NCBI GenBank assembly: GCA_905234865.1
Contig: CAJOJE010000006.1
Location: forward strand, 31,964-95,963
Direction of reading: 5' to 3'
From: Candidatus Gastranaerophilales bacterium
GTDB taxonomy: Bacteria; Cyanobacteriota; Vampirovibrionia; Gastranaerophilales; Gastranaerophilaceae
DNA: 64,000 nt
Below, piece by piece: positions 8,272-16,865 of this stretch. Position 1 is the first letter of the stretch; each line of letters begins with the position of its first letter. Position numbers and translations under genes: made by a program. The notes beneath the pieces are model-generated. The model was not told the DNA's origin. It made no database searches and saw only the letters and a program-made list of their open reading frames with translations.

Positions 8272-9098
8272 TGGCACTTGATTTTAAATTAATACACAAA
8301 AATTCCGATACAAAATGTGCGGTTTTACTTTTTCATGGATTAACGGGAAGTCCTTTTGAATTGAAAAAGTACGGTACGTTTTTGTACAATAACGGTTATG
8401 ACGTTTACGCAGATTGTCTGCCCGGGCATGGAGATAAATTTGATGAAATTTATACCGTAAAATATCAAGACTGGCTTAAATTTGCTTACAAAAAATTTGA
8501 GTTTTTAAAAGAAAAATACGACGATGTTTTTGTGTCGGGGTTATGTTTAGGGGCGGTTATTGCTCTTGGCGTGGGTATTAAATATAAAAACGAAGTAGCA
8601 GGCGTCATTTCTCTTTCGACAACATTGTTTTTGGACGGCTGGAGGCTTCCTTGGTATAGTTTTTTAATGCCCGTCGCATTATCTACTTTAATAAGATTTT
8701 ATTACAGTTACCCCGAATGCGAACCGCATGGCATTAAAAACGAAAAAGTAAGAAGTATAATTAAAAAATTATTGGAAAAAGGCGATGTCGGAATGAACGA
8801 TTTTCCGATGACGGGAATTTACGAATTGGTAAAATTATCAAGCAAAGTAAGAAAATATTTATCCGAGTTTACTTGCCCTATTTTATTAATACATTCCAAA
8901 GAAGATGACCTCACAAGTACAAAATCGGCAGAAACGGTATATTCTAAAATAAAGTCGCAAGATAAAGAAAAAGTAATCTTAAATAACAGTTATCATATGG
9001 TTTTATACGATAACGAAAAAGATTTTGTATATGAAAAATCGGCAGAATTTATCAAGCAACATACAAGCATTCAATACGAGGTGCCCGTATGTTGTTAA
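8271..9098 (+). CDS. Alpha/beta hydrolase with a cysteine in the nucleophile position
   Basis: 275 residues, GTG start overlapping the preceding stop. Carboxylesterase/serine aminopeptidase-like layout: oxyanion loop LLFHGLTGSPFE (about 19-30), nucleophile elbow SGLCLGA (about 91-97), acid HSKEDDL (about 210) and base NSYHMVLYDNEKD (about 243). The elbow reads G-L-C-L-G, so Cys (codon TGT) stands where Ser is usual. Cysteine nucleophiles occur in dienelactone hydrolases, but the rest looks like the monoglyceride lipase/Est30-type group. Probable short operon with the aminotransferase and the next two genes. Confidence 0.8.
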   Translation: MALDFKLIHKNSDTKCAVLLFHGLTGSPFELKKYGTFLYNNGYDVYADCLPGHGDKFDEIYTVKYQDWLKFAYKKFEFLKEKYDDVFVSGLCLGAVIALGVGIKYKNEVAGVISLSTTLFLDGWRLPWYSFLMPVALSTLIRFYYSYPECEPHGIKNEKVRSIIKKLLEKGDVGMNDFPMTGIYELVKLSSKVRKYLSEFTCPILLIHSKEDDLTSTKSAETVYSKIKSQDKEKVILNNSYHMVLYDNEKDFVYEKSAEFIKQHTSIQYEVPVCC

Positions 9099-9403
9099 AA
9101 ATCTTTATATCGCTTGGTATTTTATTTTCAATCTCTCTTGTTTTGTACAGATTTTTTATGAAAAAAATTAAAAATTATACAACTAAAACAAGAATGGTTG
9201 CTTTAATTTGTTTGATGTTGTTTTTATATGTTTTATCGGGAATTTTAATTTTTATTATTCATCCCGATAAATTCTTATTCTTGTTATTTGCACTTTCTCC
9301 TTTCATAATAGGAAAAACAGCCGTTTATAAATACGAAAAATATTATACTTTTATTCAGATTTTAATTATTGTAATAAGTGCATTTTATGCATCGGGAATT
9401 TAA
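9089..9403 (+). CDS. Small integral membrane protein, unknown
   Basis: 104 residues with three or four predicted hydrophobic helices (LLKIFISLGILFSISLVLYR; LICLMLFLYVLSGILIFII; FLFLLFALSPFIIG; the C-terminal IQILIIVISAFYASG). No recognised family. GAGGTG lies upstream, and the start overlaps the hydrolase end by 10 nt, which argues for real translation. Confidence 0.65.
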   Translation: MLLKIFISLGILFSISLVLYRFFMKKIKNYTTKTRMVALICLMLFLYVLSGILIFIIHPDKFLFLLFALSPFIIGKTAVYKYEKYYTFIQILIIVISAFYASGI

Positions 9404-9407
9404 TTGT

Positions 9408-10349
9408 ATGAAAAAATTAATTATATTAATTTTACTGTTCGCTAATATTTTTTCTCTCCCCGTTTGTGCAAAAAACGCTAAAACTTATACCGATAAAATT
9501 AATATAATCGACAATTTTAATACGGAAATTATTCAACCCGAAACGATAGGTTTTAAAACAAGACACAGTATGATTTTAAATAACACCGCAATACCGAAAA
9601 ATTCAACGGTAAACCTTGAAGTTATAAGGTTTCAAAAAGAAAAAAGGTGGCACAGGGCAGGTTTTATTTTATGTAAATTAAAAAGTTATCAAAAACAAAA
9701 TTCTCGTATTGTTGATGTTTCCGATAAAAATATATATTTAGAAATAAGAAAATACGAAAAAATAAACCCGATTAAAGCGGCTTGGACGGGAATAGAAATA
9801 GCAGGCGGTTCGGTTGCTTCCGTTTTTCTTCCCGGGTGTGACGTTGCGTATTTTTTCTTAAAAGGGCTTATTTTTAGAGATAAAACAAAAAATGTTTTCT
9901 TGTCAGGGGTATCTTCCGCATACGATAATTCAATATTTTGGTTTCCGCAAAAAGGAAAACCGATTGATTTAAAAATAAATGAACCTATCCGATTAAAAGT
10001 AATAAATTCCTACAAAGCAGCGTATATTAAAAATAAGATTGATACGGAAAATAATAAAATTTGTTTTAAAAAAGATTTAAAAGCAGTTAAAAAAGTAATT
10101 AAAAACGAAGAAAAAATCGCAGAAAATATCGAAAAAGAATTTAATGAATTAAAAGATAAAGAATTAGAACTTGCAAAACTTTCTCTTGAAAAAGAAATTA
10201 ATACCGTAAATAAAATAAAAGAAGATAACCATAAATTACAAAAACAAATAAAAGAAGCGGAATTGTCGGCAATTAAAACAATGATAAAATATGAAAAACT
10301 TGCAAAAAAAGCAAGAGAAACGGAATTTGCGGCAGCGGCAAAAATTTAA
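9408..10349 (+). CDS. Secreted protein with C-terminal coiled coil, unknown
   Basis: I start at ATG 9408 (MKKLIILILLFANIFSLPVCA), which gives a clean signal peptide with cleavage after VCA. The frame is open from 9378, but the extra residues would precede the signal. About 313 residues. The middle has a hydrophobic stretch near IEIAGGSVASVFLPG; the last about 100 residues are Lys/Glu-rich with heptad character (EEKIAENIEKEFNELKD and onward), a long coiled coil. Function unknown; an envelope spacer role is a guess. Confidence 0.7.
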   Translation: MKKLIILILLFANIFSLPVCAKNAKTYTDKINIIDNFNTEIIQPETIGFKTRHSMILNNTAIPKNSTVNLEVIRFQKEKRWHRAGFILCKLKSYQKQNSRIVDVSDKNIYLEIRKYEKINPIKAAWTGIEIAGGSVASVFLPGCDVAYFFLKGLIFRDKTKNVFLSGVSSAYDNSIFWFPQKGKPIDLKINEPIRLKVINSYKAAYIKNKIDTENNKICFKKDLKAVKKVIKNEEKIAENIEKEFNELKDKELELAKLSLEKEINTVNKIKEDNHKLQKQIKEAELSAIKTMIKYEKLAKKARETEFAAAAKI

Positions 10350-10548
10350 AATTTTTACAATTTAATTACGACTTGTTTTTTTAAATAATTATATTGCTAT
10401 ATTAAGCTAAAATTACTTTATATTCGGTTACAATGTCATATCAGATTTTTTTAATTCGGATTTTTAAAACACAAAAAAGATTTCAAACCCCAATTTTAAC
10501 GACTTTGACCGTAATTAACGTATTTGTCGGTTTTTATAAATACAAATA

Positions 10549-12429
10549 TTAACCTCTTTTAATTAATACGCTTAAAACGGAAATATCGGCAGGTTTTACT
10601 CCGCCTATTCTGAGCGCTTGTCCTAAAGTTTTCGGTCTTATTTTATTTAAAAGTTCTTTTGTTTCGGTTGAAATTTGTTTAATTTCCATATAGTTAATAT
10701 TATCGGGGATAATTATTTTTTCCAATTTATCTTGAGAATTAACCTGATTTTCTTGCTTTTCAATATACCCTTGATATTTAATCAAAATTTCAGCCTGTTC
10801 TAAAATTTCTTTTTTTAAATAAATATCTTCTATGTCAGAAACAACATACCCTAATTCTTCAAGAGTATAAAAATCGACATCAGGTCTTTTAATTAATTGG
10901 TAAGCACTTTGCATACAATCAAAATTTTGATTGTATTTTCCCATTATTTCTTTATTTTTTTCTGTCGGGGCAATTTTTACACGTTTTAAATTTTCAATTT
11001 CTTCTTTAATTCGATTTTTTTTGTATAAAAATCTTTGATAATCTTCTTCTTGAACAAGTCCTATTTTATACCCTTCATCCGTTAATCTTAAATCAGCATT
11101 ATCAAACCTGAGTAAAAGTCTGTATTCGCTTCTTGAAGTAAGCATTCTGTACGGTTCGGTTAAATCTTTTGTTACAAGGTCATCAATTAAAGTTCCGATA
11201 TAAGAAGATTTTCTTTCAGGTTCAAAAAATTCCTGTTTTGATAAATATTTAACTGCGTTAATCCCCGCAATAAGCCCTTGAGCCGCAGCTTCCTCGTATC
11301 CTGAGGTTCCGTTTATCTGCCCTGCTAAAAATAACCCTTTTATTTTTTTTGTCATAAGAGAATGAGTAAGTTCAACCGCAGGAACACTGTCATATTCAAC
11401 CGCATAAGCAGGTTTTATGACGGAAACGTTTTCTAACCCCGGAAGCGACTTCAACATTTTAAATTGAACATCAACGGGTAAACTTGTTGAAAAGCCCTGA
11501 ACATAAGTTTCGTAAGTTTTTTCTCCCTCAGGCTCTATAAAAATATGATGCGAAGGGTTATCTTTAAACCTTACCACTTTATCTTCTATCGAAGGACAAT
11601 ATCTCGGTCCTATCCCTGAAATAAGCCCCGAATAAAGAGGTGATTTATCCAAATTTTCTTTAATTATTTTATGGGTTAATTCCGTTGTTCTTGTTAAATA
11701 ACAAGGAACCTGAGGTCTTATTTTCTTTTCTTTTCTGTATGAAAAAAAGTTATAACATCCTGATTTATCCGGTTCATCGGGCGGTTGAACGGATAATTTC
11801 GAAAAATCAATTGTCCTTGCATCAACTCTTGCGGGAGTTCCCGTTTTTAATCTCTTTAGCGGTAAACCTGCCCTTAATAGAGATTCGCTTAGTCCTATTG
11901 CGGCTCTTTCGCCCATTCTTCCCGCCGAAAAAGATTGAAGCCCTATAAAAATTTTACCGCCAAGGCTTGTTCCCGTCGTTAAAATAACGGAGGGTGCATA
12001 ATATTTAACTCCGAGTTCATCAACCACGCCTTTTATTTCATTATTTTCGACAATAATTTCCGTTATATGAGTTTGAACAAGAGTGATATTTTTTTCGCTT
12101 TCTATTACTTCCCTCATTTTAAATTTATATTGAATTTTATCGGATTGCGCTCTTAAAGCTCTTACGGCAGGACCTCTTGAAGAATTTAACATTTTTAACT
12201 GCAAATAAGTATCGTCCGTTACTTTCCCCATAACTCCGCCCAGAGCGTCAATTTCTCTTACTAAATTTGATTTTGCGGGTCCTCCTATTGCGGGATTACA
12301 TGGCATAAGAGCAATATTTTCAATATTTAACGTAAAAAGTCCCACTTTAGCACCGAGCCTTGAAGCGCTTACTGCCGCTTCAACGCCTGCATGTCCCGAG
12401 CCTGTTACTATTACGTCAAATTTAAACAT
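10549..12429 (-). CDS. mnmG: tRNA uridine-5-carboxymethylaminomethyl modification enzyme MnmG
   Basis: FAD enzyme that, with MnmE, installs the cmnm5 group on wobble U34. 626 residues from ATG 12429. Dinucleotide-binding motif DVIVTGSGHAGVEAA right at the N-terminus; CNPAIGGPAKSNLVREIDALGG; RGPAVRALRAQ; GLFLAGQINGTSGYEEAAAQG; C-terminal helical domain ending in TLGQALRIGGVKPADI. Length and motifs are those of a full MnmG. A GTG at 12444 is also in frame, but ATG 12429 gives the standard N-terminus. Last gene of the dnaN-thrB-skp-mnmG operon. Downstream, 10350-10548 holds no gene I can support. Confidence 0.96.
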   Translation of the reverse strand: MFKFDVIVTGSGHAGVEAAVSASRLGAKVGLFTLNIENIALMPCNPAIGGPAKSNLVREIDALGGVMGKVTDDTYLQLKMLNSSRGPAVRALRAQSDKIQYKFKMREVIESEKNITLVQTHITEIIVENNEIKGVVDELGVKYYAPSVILTTGTSLGGKIFIGLQSFSAGRMGERAAIGLSESLLRAGLPLKRLKTGTPARVDARTIDFSKLSVQPPDEPDKSGCYNFFSYRKEKKIRPQVPCYLTRTTELTHKIIKENLDKSPLYSGLISGIGPRYCPSIEDKVVRFKDNPSHHIFIEPEGEKTYETYVQGFSTSLPVDVQFKMLKSLPGLENVSVIKPAYAVEYDSVPAVELTHSLMTKKIKGLFLAGQINGTSGYEEAAAQGLIAGINAVKYLSKQEFFEPERKSSYIGTLIDDLVTKDLTEPYRMLTSRSEYRLLLRFDNADLRLTDEGYKIGLVQEEDYQRFLYKKNRIKEEIENLKRVKIAPTEKNKEIMGKYNQNFDCMQSAYQLIKRPDVDFYTLEELGYVVSDIEDIYLKKEILEQAEILIKYQGYIEKQENQVNSQDKLEKIIIPDNINYMEIKQISTETKELLNKIRPKTLGQALRIGGVKPADISVLSVLIKRG

Positions 12430-12433
12430 ATTT

Positions 12434-12880
12434 TTACTTTGCACCCTGTTGATTTTTTAATATATTTAAAACTTCATTCGTACAATCGACTCCGCCCGTT
12501 ACTCTTAAATCGGCTTTAATTATAATATCCAAACCCTTTTGAACACGAACGGTTTCGCTTGCTTTTTTAATTTTTAAATCAATTTCGTTTTCATATTGTC
12601 TTTTTAACTTTTTCAATTCGTTGCCTTTTTCTTCAACCTGTTTTAAGCCTTCCTGTATGGCATTTTTTCTTTCATCGGCATTTTGAATTGTCTTTGCTTG
12701 TGCGTCTTTTTGTTGAGCAAAATTAATTATTTGATTTTGCTTATTTTTGATTGTCGTACCGTATTGTCTTGCAAGTGGGTAATTTCCGTAAATATATCCG
12801 TAATCGACATATCCCGTTTGTGCAAATGCAAACGAACAAGACACGATTAACGCCAATAAAGTTAAATAAATTTTTCTCAT
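12434..12880 (-). CDS. Skp/OmpH-like periplasmic chaperone
   Basis: 148 residues from ATG 12880, giving a signal peptide MRKIYLTLLALIVSCSFAFA. Then YVDYGYIYGNYPLARQYG, the first Skp/OmpH strand region, and a long charged helical hairpin, ending in ADLRVTGGVDCTNEVLNIL, the C-terminal strand that resembles the 'VDVTDEVL' end of the OmpH family. Skp proteins carry unfolded outer-membrane proteins through the periplasm. AAGGAG within the thrB end is 15 nt upstream, far for this ATG; an in-frame ATG at 12910 exists but would spoil the signal peptide. Confidence 0.8.
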   Translation of the reverse strand: MRKIYLTLLALIVSCSFAFAQTGYVDYGYIYGNYPLARQYGTTIKNKQNQIINFAQQKDAQAKTIQNADERKNAIQEGLKQVEEKGNELKKLKRQYENEIDLKIKKASETVRVQKGLDIIIKADLRVTGGVDCTNEVLNILKNQQGAK

Positions 12881-12881
12881 T

Positions 12882-13796
12882 TTATATTTTTTTCGCTCCT
12901 TGATTTTCAACAGAATATGTATGAATTTTTGATGTAACGTTTATATTATTCCAAGTATCACTTACGATGTTTTTAATGTTATCCGTATCGGAACCGTTCG
13001 ATACAATCGCAATTGAAGGTCCCGCACCCGCTAAAACACATCCTAAAACATTTTCTTCATGTTTTAGATTTTCCATAATCGAATTTAACCCCGGAACAAG
13101 TTTCATTCTGTAAGGTTGATGAAGTTTATCCGACATCGCAAGTTTCATAAGTTCGCAGTCTTTATTATAAACGGCATCAACAAACAATCCTACACGTCTT
13201 AAATTATAAGCTGCGTCTTTAATAGGAACGCATTCAGGCAAAACGGACCTCGAAATTTGAGTAGATAATTCAAAATCGGGAACACAAACAGTCACTTTCC
13301 ATTCTTTCGGCCAAGGAAGGTTTCTATACGTTACAACCCCCGTTTCGTCAAAAGAAGATATTGTCATACCACCCACAAAAGCGGGAGTTACATTATCGGG
13401 GTGTCCTTCTATTTCACTTGCAATTGATAATAAAACATCTAAATCGGCAGGATGTCCCAAAAGTTCATTTGCGGCAATTAATCCGCCGACGACGACGGAA
13501 GCGGATGAACCCATTCCTCTTGCAACGGGAATGCCTGTTTTAATATTAATTTTTAATTCGGCGGGAACCTGCCCCACATAATTATATAAAAGCTCAATTG
13601 CTTTATAAACTATATTATTTTTATCCGTCGGAATGTTATCCGAATCATTATCCAGAATATTAATTTCTATGCCTGACCCCGGCATTATCGTTTCTTCTAT
13701 CGTAATTACGTTATAAACAGGGAGCGCAAGCCCGAAACAATCGAAGCCGCACCCTAAATTTGCAATAGTTGCAGGAACTTGTACGCTGACTTTCAT
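12882..13796 (-). CDS. thrB: Homoserine kinase
   Basis: 304 residues of the GHMP kinase family. N-terminus VQVPATIANLGCGFDCFG, ATP-loop PVARGMGSSASVVVGG (about 88-103), and the C-terminal GHMP motif VLAGAGPSIAIV. ThrB phosphorylates L-homoserine, the penultimate step of threonine synthesis. Start ATG 13796 lies 3 nt after dnaN stops, so the two are co-transcribed. Neither hom nor thrC is in the window. Confidence 0.94.
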   Translation of the reverse strand: MKVSVQVPATIANLGCGFDCFGLALPVYNVITIEETIMPGSGIEINILDNDSDNIPTDKNNIVYKAIELLYNYVGQVPAELKINIKTGIPVARGMGSSASVVVGGLIAANELLGHPADLDVLLSIASEIEGHPDNVTPAFVGGMTISSFDETGVVTYRNLPWPKEWKVTVCVPDFELSTQISRSVLPECVPIKDAAYNLRRVGLFVDAVYNKDCELMKLAMSDKLHQPYRMKLVPGLNSIMENLKHEENVLGCVLAGAGPSIAIVSNGSDTDNIKNIVSDTWNNINVTSKIHTYSVENQGAKKI

Positions 13797-13799
13797 ATA

Positions 13800-14945
13800 T
13801 TACCTCACCTGTACAGGCATTATAAGACAAAGATAATCGTCGCACTCTTCATTTTCGTTTGCGGAAGGTTTTATAACAGCCGCCGAAAGTTTTGTCGACA
13901 TTTCAATTTTAACGTTAGTATCGGTCATATTTCTTAAACATTCAAGAACATACTTATAATTAAATGCAATTAAAAGTTCTTCCGATGTATAATCAATATC
14001 CAATCTTTCCTTTGCGGAACCTGCTTCGGGAGTGTCCGTCGATATTTCAAGAGAATTTTCTTCAAAATTAAATTTGACGATATTTGTTCTCGTATTTACC
14101 ATAACGGAAATCCTGTCGATTGAAGAAATAAATTTATCTCTGTTTAAAATTGCCGTTTTTTCGTTTGTTGTAGGGATTAATTGCTGATATTTCGGATACG
14201 TTCCGTCTATCAGACTTGATTGGAATAAGATATCCTTAAATTCAAAAATTATTTTTACACCCTTTATCGTAAATTTAATTTCTTTATCTTGTGCAAGAGA
14301 AATTAATTTTGAAATTTCGACAAGAGTTCTGTATGCGCAAATAAAAGTTTTATTTATTCCTTTTGAATTAATCGGAATACGGCTTCTTGTAAGCCTGTTG
14401 CCGTCCGTTGCAACCATTTCCATGATATTTTCGTTAATCGTAAAGCATATACCCGATAAAACCCCGCCCACATCGTTTTGAACGGCGGAAAATGCGGTTT
14501 GTTTAATTGCTTTATTTAAATCTTTTGTACTTATTTCAAAACTTACGTTTTCTTCTTCATCACTCCCTTTTGTATTGAATACCGAAGGAAATTCGCTTGA
14601 GTCCATACTTATTATTTCATATTTTGTTTTTTCGCTTTGGATTTTAACGGTATTTGAATCTTCTTCTAAAAGTTCAATTGTTATGTCTTTTCCGTCAGGG
14701 AGTTTTGTGATGATTTCTTCCAAAAGTTTTGCGCTTATTGCAAGTTTTCCGCTTTTTTCGATTTTTGCTTCCGTTGTATAAGAAATTGCCAAATTTAAGT
14801 CTGTTGCAATTAATTTAATTTTATCTTCTTCTCCCGTTTCAATTAATATTGCGGATAATATTTGCTGAACACCTCTTGAAGATACAATTCCCTTTACCGC
14901 TTTTATAGCGTTTAAGATTTTTTCTTTTTGAAGTATTATCTTCAT
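13800..14945 (-). CDS. dnaN: DNA polymerase III beta sliding clamp
   Basis: 381 residues, the normal clamp length, with three repeated clamp folds. Family signatures: AVKGIVSSRGVQQILSAI, DGNRLTRSRIP, FKDILFQSSLIDGTYPKY and the C-terminal CLIMPVQVR. The clamp encircles DNA and tethers polymerases. AAGGGAA 7 nt upstream of the ATG. It opens the operon dnaN-thrB-skp-mnmG. The flanking AT-rich intergenic region with DnaA-box-like repeats (see oriC entry) recalls Cyanobacteria, where the origin lies next to dnaN. Confidence 0.97.
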   Translation of the reverse strand: MKIILQKEKILNAIKAVKGIVSSRGVQQILSAILIETGEEDKIKLIATDLNLAISYTTEAKIEKSGKLAISAKLLEEIITKLPDGKDITIELLEEDSNTVKIQSEKTKYEIISMDSSEFPSVFNTKGSDEEENVSFEISTKDLNKAIKQTAFSAVQNDVGGVLSGICFTINENIMEMVATDGNRLTRSRIPINSKGINKTFICAYRTLVEISKLISLAQDKEIKFTIKGVKIIFEFKDILFQSSLIDGTYPKYQQLIPTTNEKTAILNRDKFISSIDRISVMVNTRTNIVKFNFEENSLEISTDTPEAGSAKERLDIDYTSEELLIAFNYKYVLECLRNMTDTNVKIEMSTKLSAAVIKPSANENEECDDYLCLIMPVQVR

Positions 14946-15675
14946 TTTTAAATTCCCTTATTTTATTTATATTAATTATAATATAAATAATTAATAATAG
15001 TAATAAAGGGAAAAAAAATGTTCAAAACTATCTAAAACCCACATATAGTAAGAAATTTACATGTTTAAAAACATGTGCAAAACCTGTTGAAACATGTTTA
15101 AAACTATTTTTAAAGTTTAGTTTTTGCAAAAGTTAAACAAATTAAATTTTTAAACCCTCTTTTTTTAAATAATTCCGTCGCTGTTTCAAGTGTAGCGCCT
15201 GTTGTAGATATATCATCAAGTAAAATGATTAACCCTTCATGATTAAAATTTTTATCCAATGAAAAAGAATTTCTTACGTTTTTTCTTCTTTGATTACGCT
15301 TTAATTTATACTGAGGTACCGTATTTTTTATTTTTGATAATGCGGTTGAATTAAGCTTGTAGCCTGAAATTTCCGATAATTTTTTTGCGATTTCCAAAAC
15401 ATTATCATACCCTCTTGAATAAAAATTCTTTTTACTTGTCGGAATCGGCATTATTATTGGGTTTTCAAGATTTTCATTTTTTAATGTTTTTAAGTAATCG
15501 TATAAATATAAAGCTATATAAAAGGCTAAATTCTTACTATGTTTGAATTTCAGATTGATAATCATTTTCTTTATAATATTTTCGTATTTAAAAGAAGAAT
15601 ATAATTTGTAACCGTTAATATAACCCTGTGGAAAAGCGGGTAAGTTTTGCACATCTTTTGCACAGGTTTTGCACA
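14946..15675. other. oriC: Candidate replication origin (oriC): AT-rich tract plus DnaA-box arrays
   Basis: 14958-14999 is 42 bp of A/T only, a plausible unwinding element. Next to it, minus-strand nonamers close to the DnaA box (TTWTNCACA) lie at 15019-15027 (TTTTGAACA), 15062-15070 (TTTTAAACA), 15074-15082 (TTTTGCACA, exact), 15085-15093 (GTTTCAACA) and 15095-15103 (TTTTAAACA), the last four spaced 12, 11 and 10 bp. Inside comF a second cluster has TTTTCCACA (minus, 15627-15635) and three exact TTTTGCACA boxes on plus at 15645, 15656 and 15667, each 11 bp apart. In Cyanobacteria oriC adjoins dnaN and uses TTTTCCACA. The coding constraint of the comF zinc-finger codons may explain part of the second array. 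Confidence 0.6.
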
Positions 15676-15793
15676 GAATTCCTTTAGAAATTACACAGGC
15701 ACAATTTATACATTTTCTTTTATAAATTAAATCAAGCGTTTCATTAAATAAATTTTTCAGACAGCTTAAAATCATATTAAAATTGAAATTCAT
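15110..15793 (-). CDS. comF: ComF-family phosphoribosyltransferase-like protein
   Basis: 227 residues from ATG 15793. N-terminal zinc-finger cysteines (CINCACVI, then LCKTCAKD) and a C-terminal type-I PRTase domain with the PRPP loop LLDDISTTGATL (about 190-201), plus PIPTSKKNFYSRGYDN, the ComF hallmark. ComF is needed late in DNA uptake, where imported single strands are handled in the cytoplasm; a type IV pilin-like gene is at the right end of the window. No Shine-Dalgarno; TATAAT lies 7 nt before the ATG. The zinc-finger codons contain three TTTTGCACA nonamers. Confidence 0.88.
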   Translation of the reverse strand: MNFNFNMILSCLKNLFNETLDLIYKRKCINCACVISKGILCKTCAKDVQNLPAFPQGYINGYKLYSSFKYENIIKKMIINLKFKHSKNLAFYIALYLYDYLKTLKNENLENPIIMPIPTSKKNFYSRGYDNVLEIAKKLSEISGYKLNSTALSKIKNTVPQYKLKRNQRRKNVRNSFSLDKNFNHEGLIILLDDISTTGATLETATELFKKRGFKNLICLTFAKTKL

Positions 15794-15821
15794 GGTTTCT
15801 ATTATATAATTATTCTTGAAA
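15794..15821. promoter_or_regulatory. 28-bp divergent promoter between comF and queA
   Basis: The palindrome ATTATATAAT (15801-15810) gives TATAAT on both strands. From its end there are 7 nt to the comF ATG and 11 nt to the queA ATG, leaving almost no leader on either transcript and no Shine-Dalgarno. Confidence 0.55.
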
Positions 15822-16865
15822 ATGGAAAACAAACTTAAATTATCGGATTTTGACTATCAACTTCCCGAAGAATTAATCGCTAAATACCCTGAAGAAAAAA
15901 GGGATAATTCAAAAATGCTCGTTTTGGATAAAAAAACAGGCAAAATTGAGCATAAACATTTTTATGATTTTATTGACTATCTTAAAAAAGATGACGTTTT
16001 AATTTTAAATAATACAAAAGTTATTCCCGCAAGATTAATCGGAAAAAAGGAAACGGGTGCAAAAATCGAAGTTTTTCTCGTCCGTCCTCTAAAAGAAAAT
16101 TTATGGTCCGCTTTAATTAAAAATTCAAAAAGACTTAAAACGGGTGATATAATAATAATTTCGGATGAACTAAAAGTTCTTTTGAAAGAAAAAAAAGAAA
16201 CGGATAAAGATAATATCCCCGAGCATATCGTAGAATTAATTTATAAAGGAAATGAAGAAGAAGTTTTAAACAAATTCGGTTCAATCCCTTTACCGCCTTA
16301 TATACAAAGAGAAGCCGAAGAAAAAGATAAAGAAACTTACCAAACGGTTTATGCAAAAATAACGGGTTCCGTTGCGGCGCCTACGGCAGGGTTACATTTT
16401 ACGAAAGAAATTCTTGAAAAATTGGAAGAAAAAGGCGTAAAAATAGGATATATTACTTTAAATGTAGGCTTAGGAACGTTTTTGCCCGTTAAGGTTGATG
16501 AAATCACAAACCATAAAATGCACAAAGAAGCTTACACGATTTCAAAAGAAACGGCAGATTTAATTAATAATAAAAAAGGTAAATTATTTGCAATAGGAAC
16601 AACGACAACAAGGTGTCTTGAAGCAGCGTATCAAAAATTCGGCAAAATTCAAGAAACAAAAGATGAAACGGATATTTTTATTTACCCTCCTTTTAAATTC
16701 AATGTTATAGACTGTCTTTTAACAAATTTTCACCTCCCGAAATCTACGCTGTTGATGTTAATTTCCGCATTTTCTTCAAGAGAGATGATTTTAGAAACGT
16801 ATAAAATCGCAATAGCTGAAAAATACAGATTTTTTAGCTATGGGGATTGTATGTTAATAAAATGA
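15822..16865 (+). CDS. queA: S-adenosylmethionine:tRNA ribosyltransferase-isomerase
   Basis: 347 residues. QueA moves the ribosyl group of SAM to preQ1 in tRNA, making epoxyqueuosine. Signatures: LSDFDYQLPEELIAKYP, NNTKVIPARLIGKK, GSVAAPTAGLHFT, NVGLGTFLPVKV, TTTTRCLEAA and NFHLPKSTLLMLISAF. I start at ATG 15822; a TTG at 15816 is also in frame. Overlaps the following transporter gene by 4 nt (ATGA). Confidence 0.95.
   Translation: MENKLKLSDFDYQLPEELIAKYPEEKRDNSKMLVLDKKTGKIEHKHFYDFIDYLKKDDVLILNNTKVIPARLIGKKETGAKIEVFLVRPLKENLWSALIKNSKRLKTGDIIIISDELKVLLKEKKETDKDNIPEHIVELIYKGNEEEVLNKFGSIPLPPYIQREAEEKDKETYQTVYAKITGSVAAPTAGLHFTKEILEKLEEKGVKIGYITLNVGLGTFLPVKVDEITNHKMHKEAYTISKETADLINNKKGKLFAIGTTTTRCLEAAYQKFGKIQETKDETDIFIYPPFKFNVIDCLLTNFHLPKSTLLMLISAFSSREMILETYKIAIAEKYRFFSYGDCMLIK

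Noticed and set aside
10350..10548. AT-rich gap between the coiled-coil protein gene and mnmG
   Set aside because: Searched for tRNA, hairpin terminators and small frames; nothing convincing was seen.
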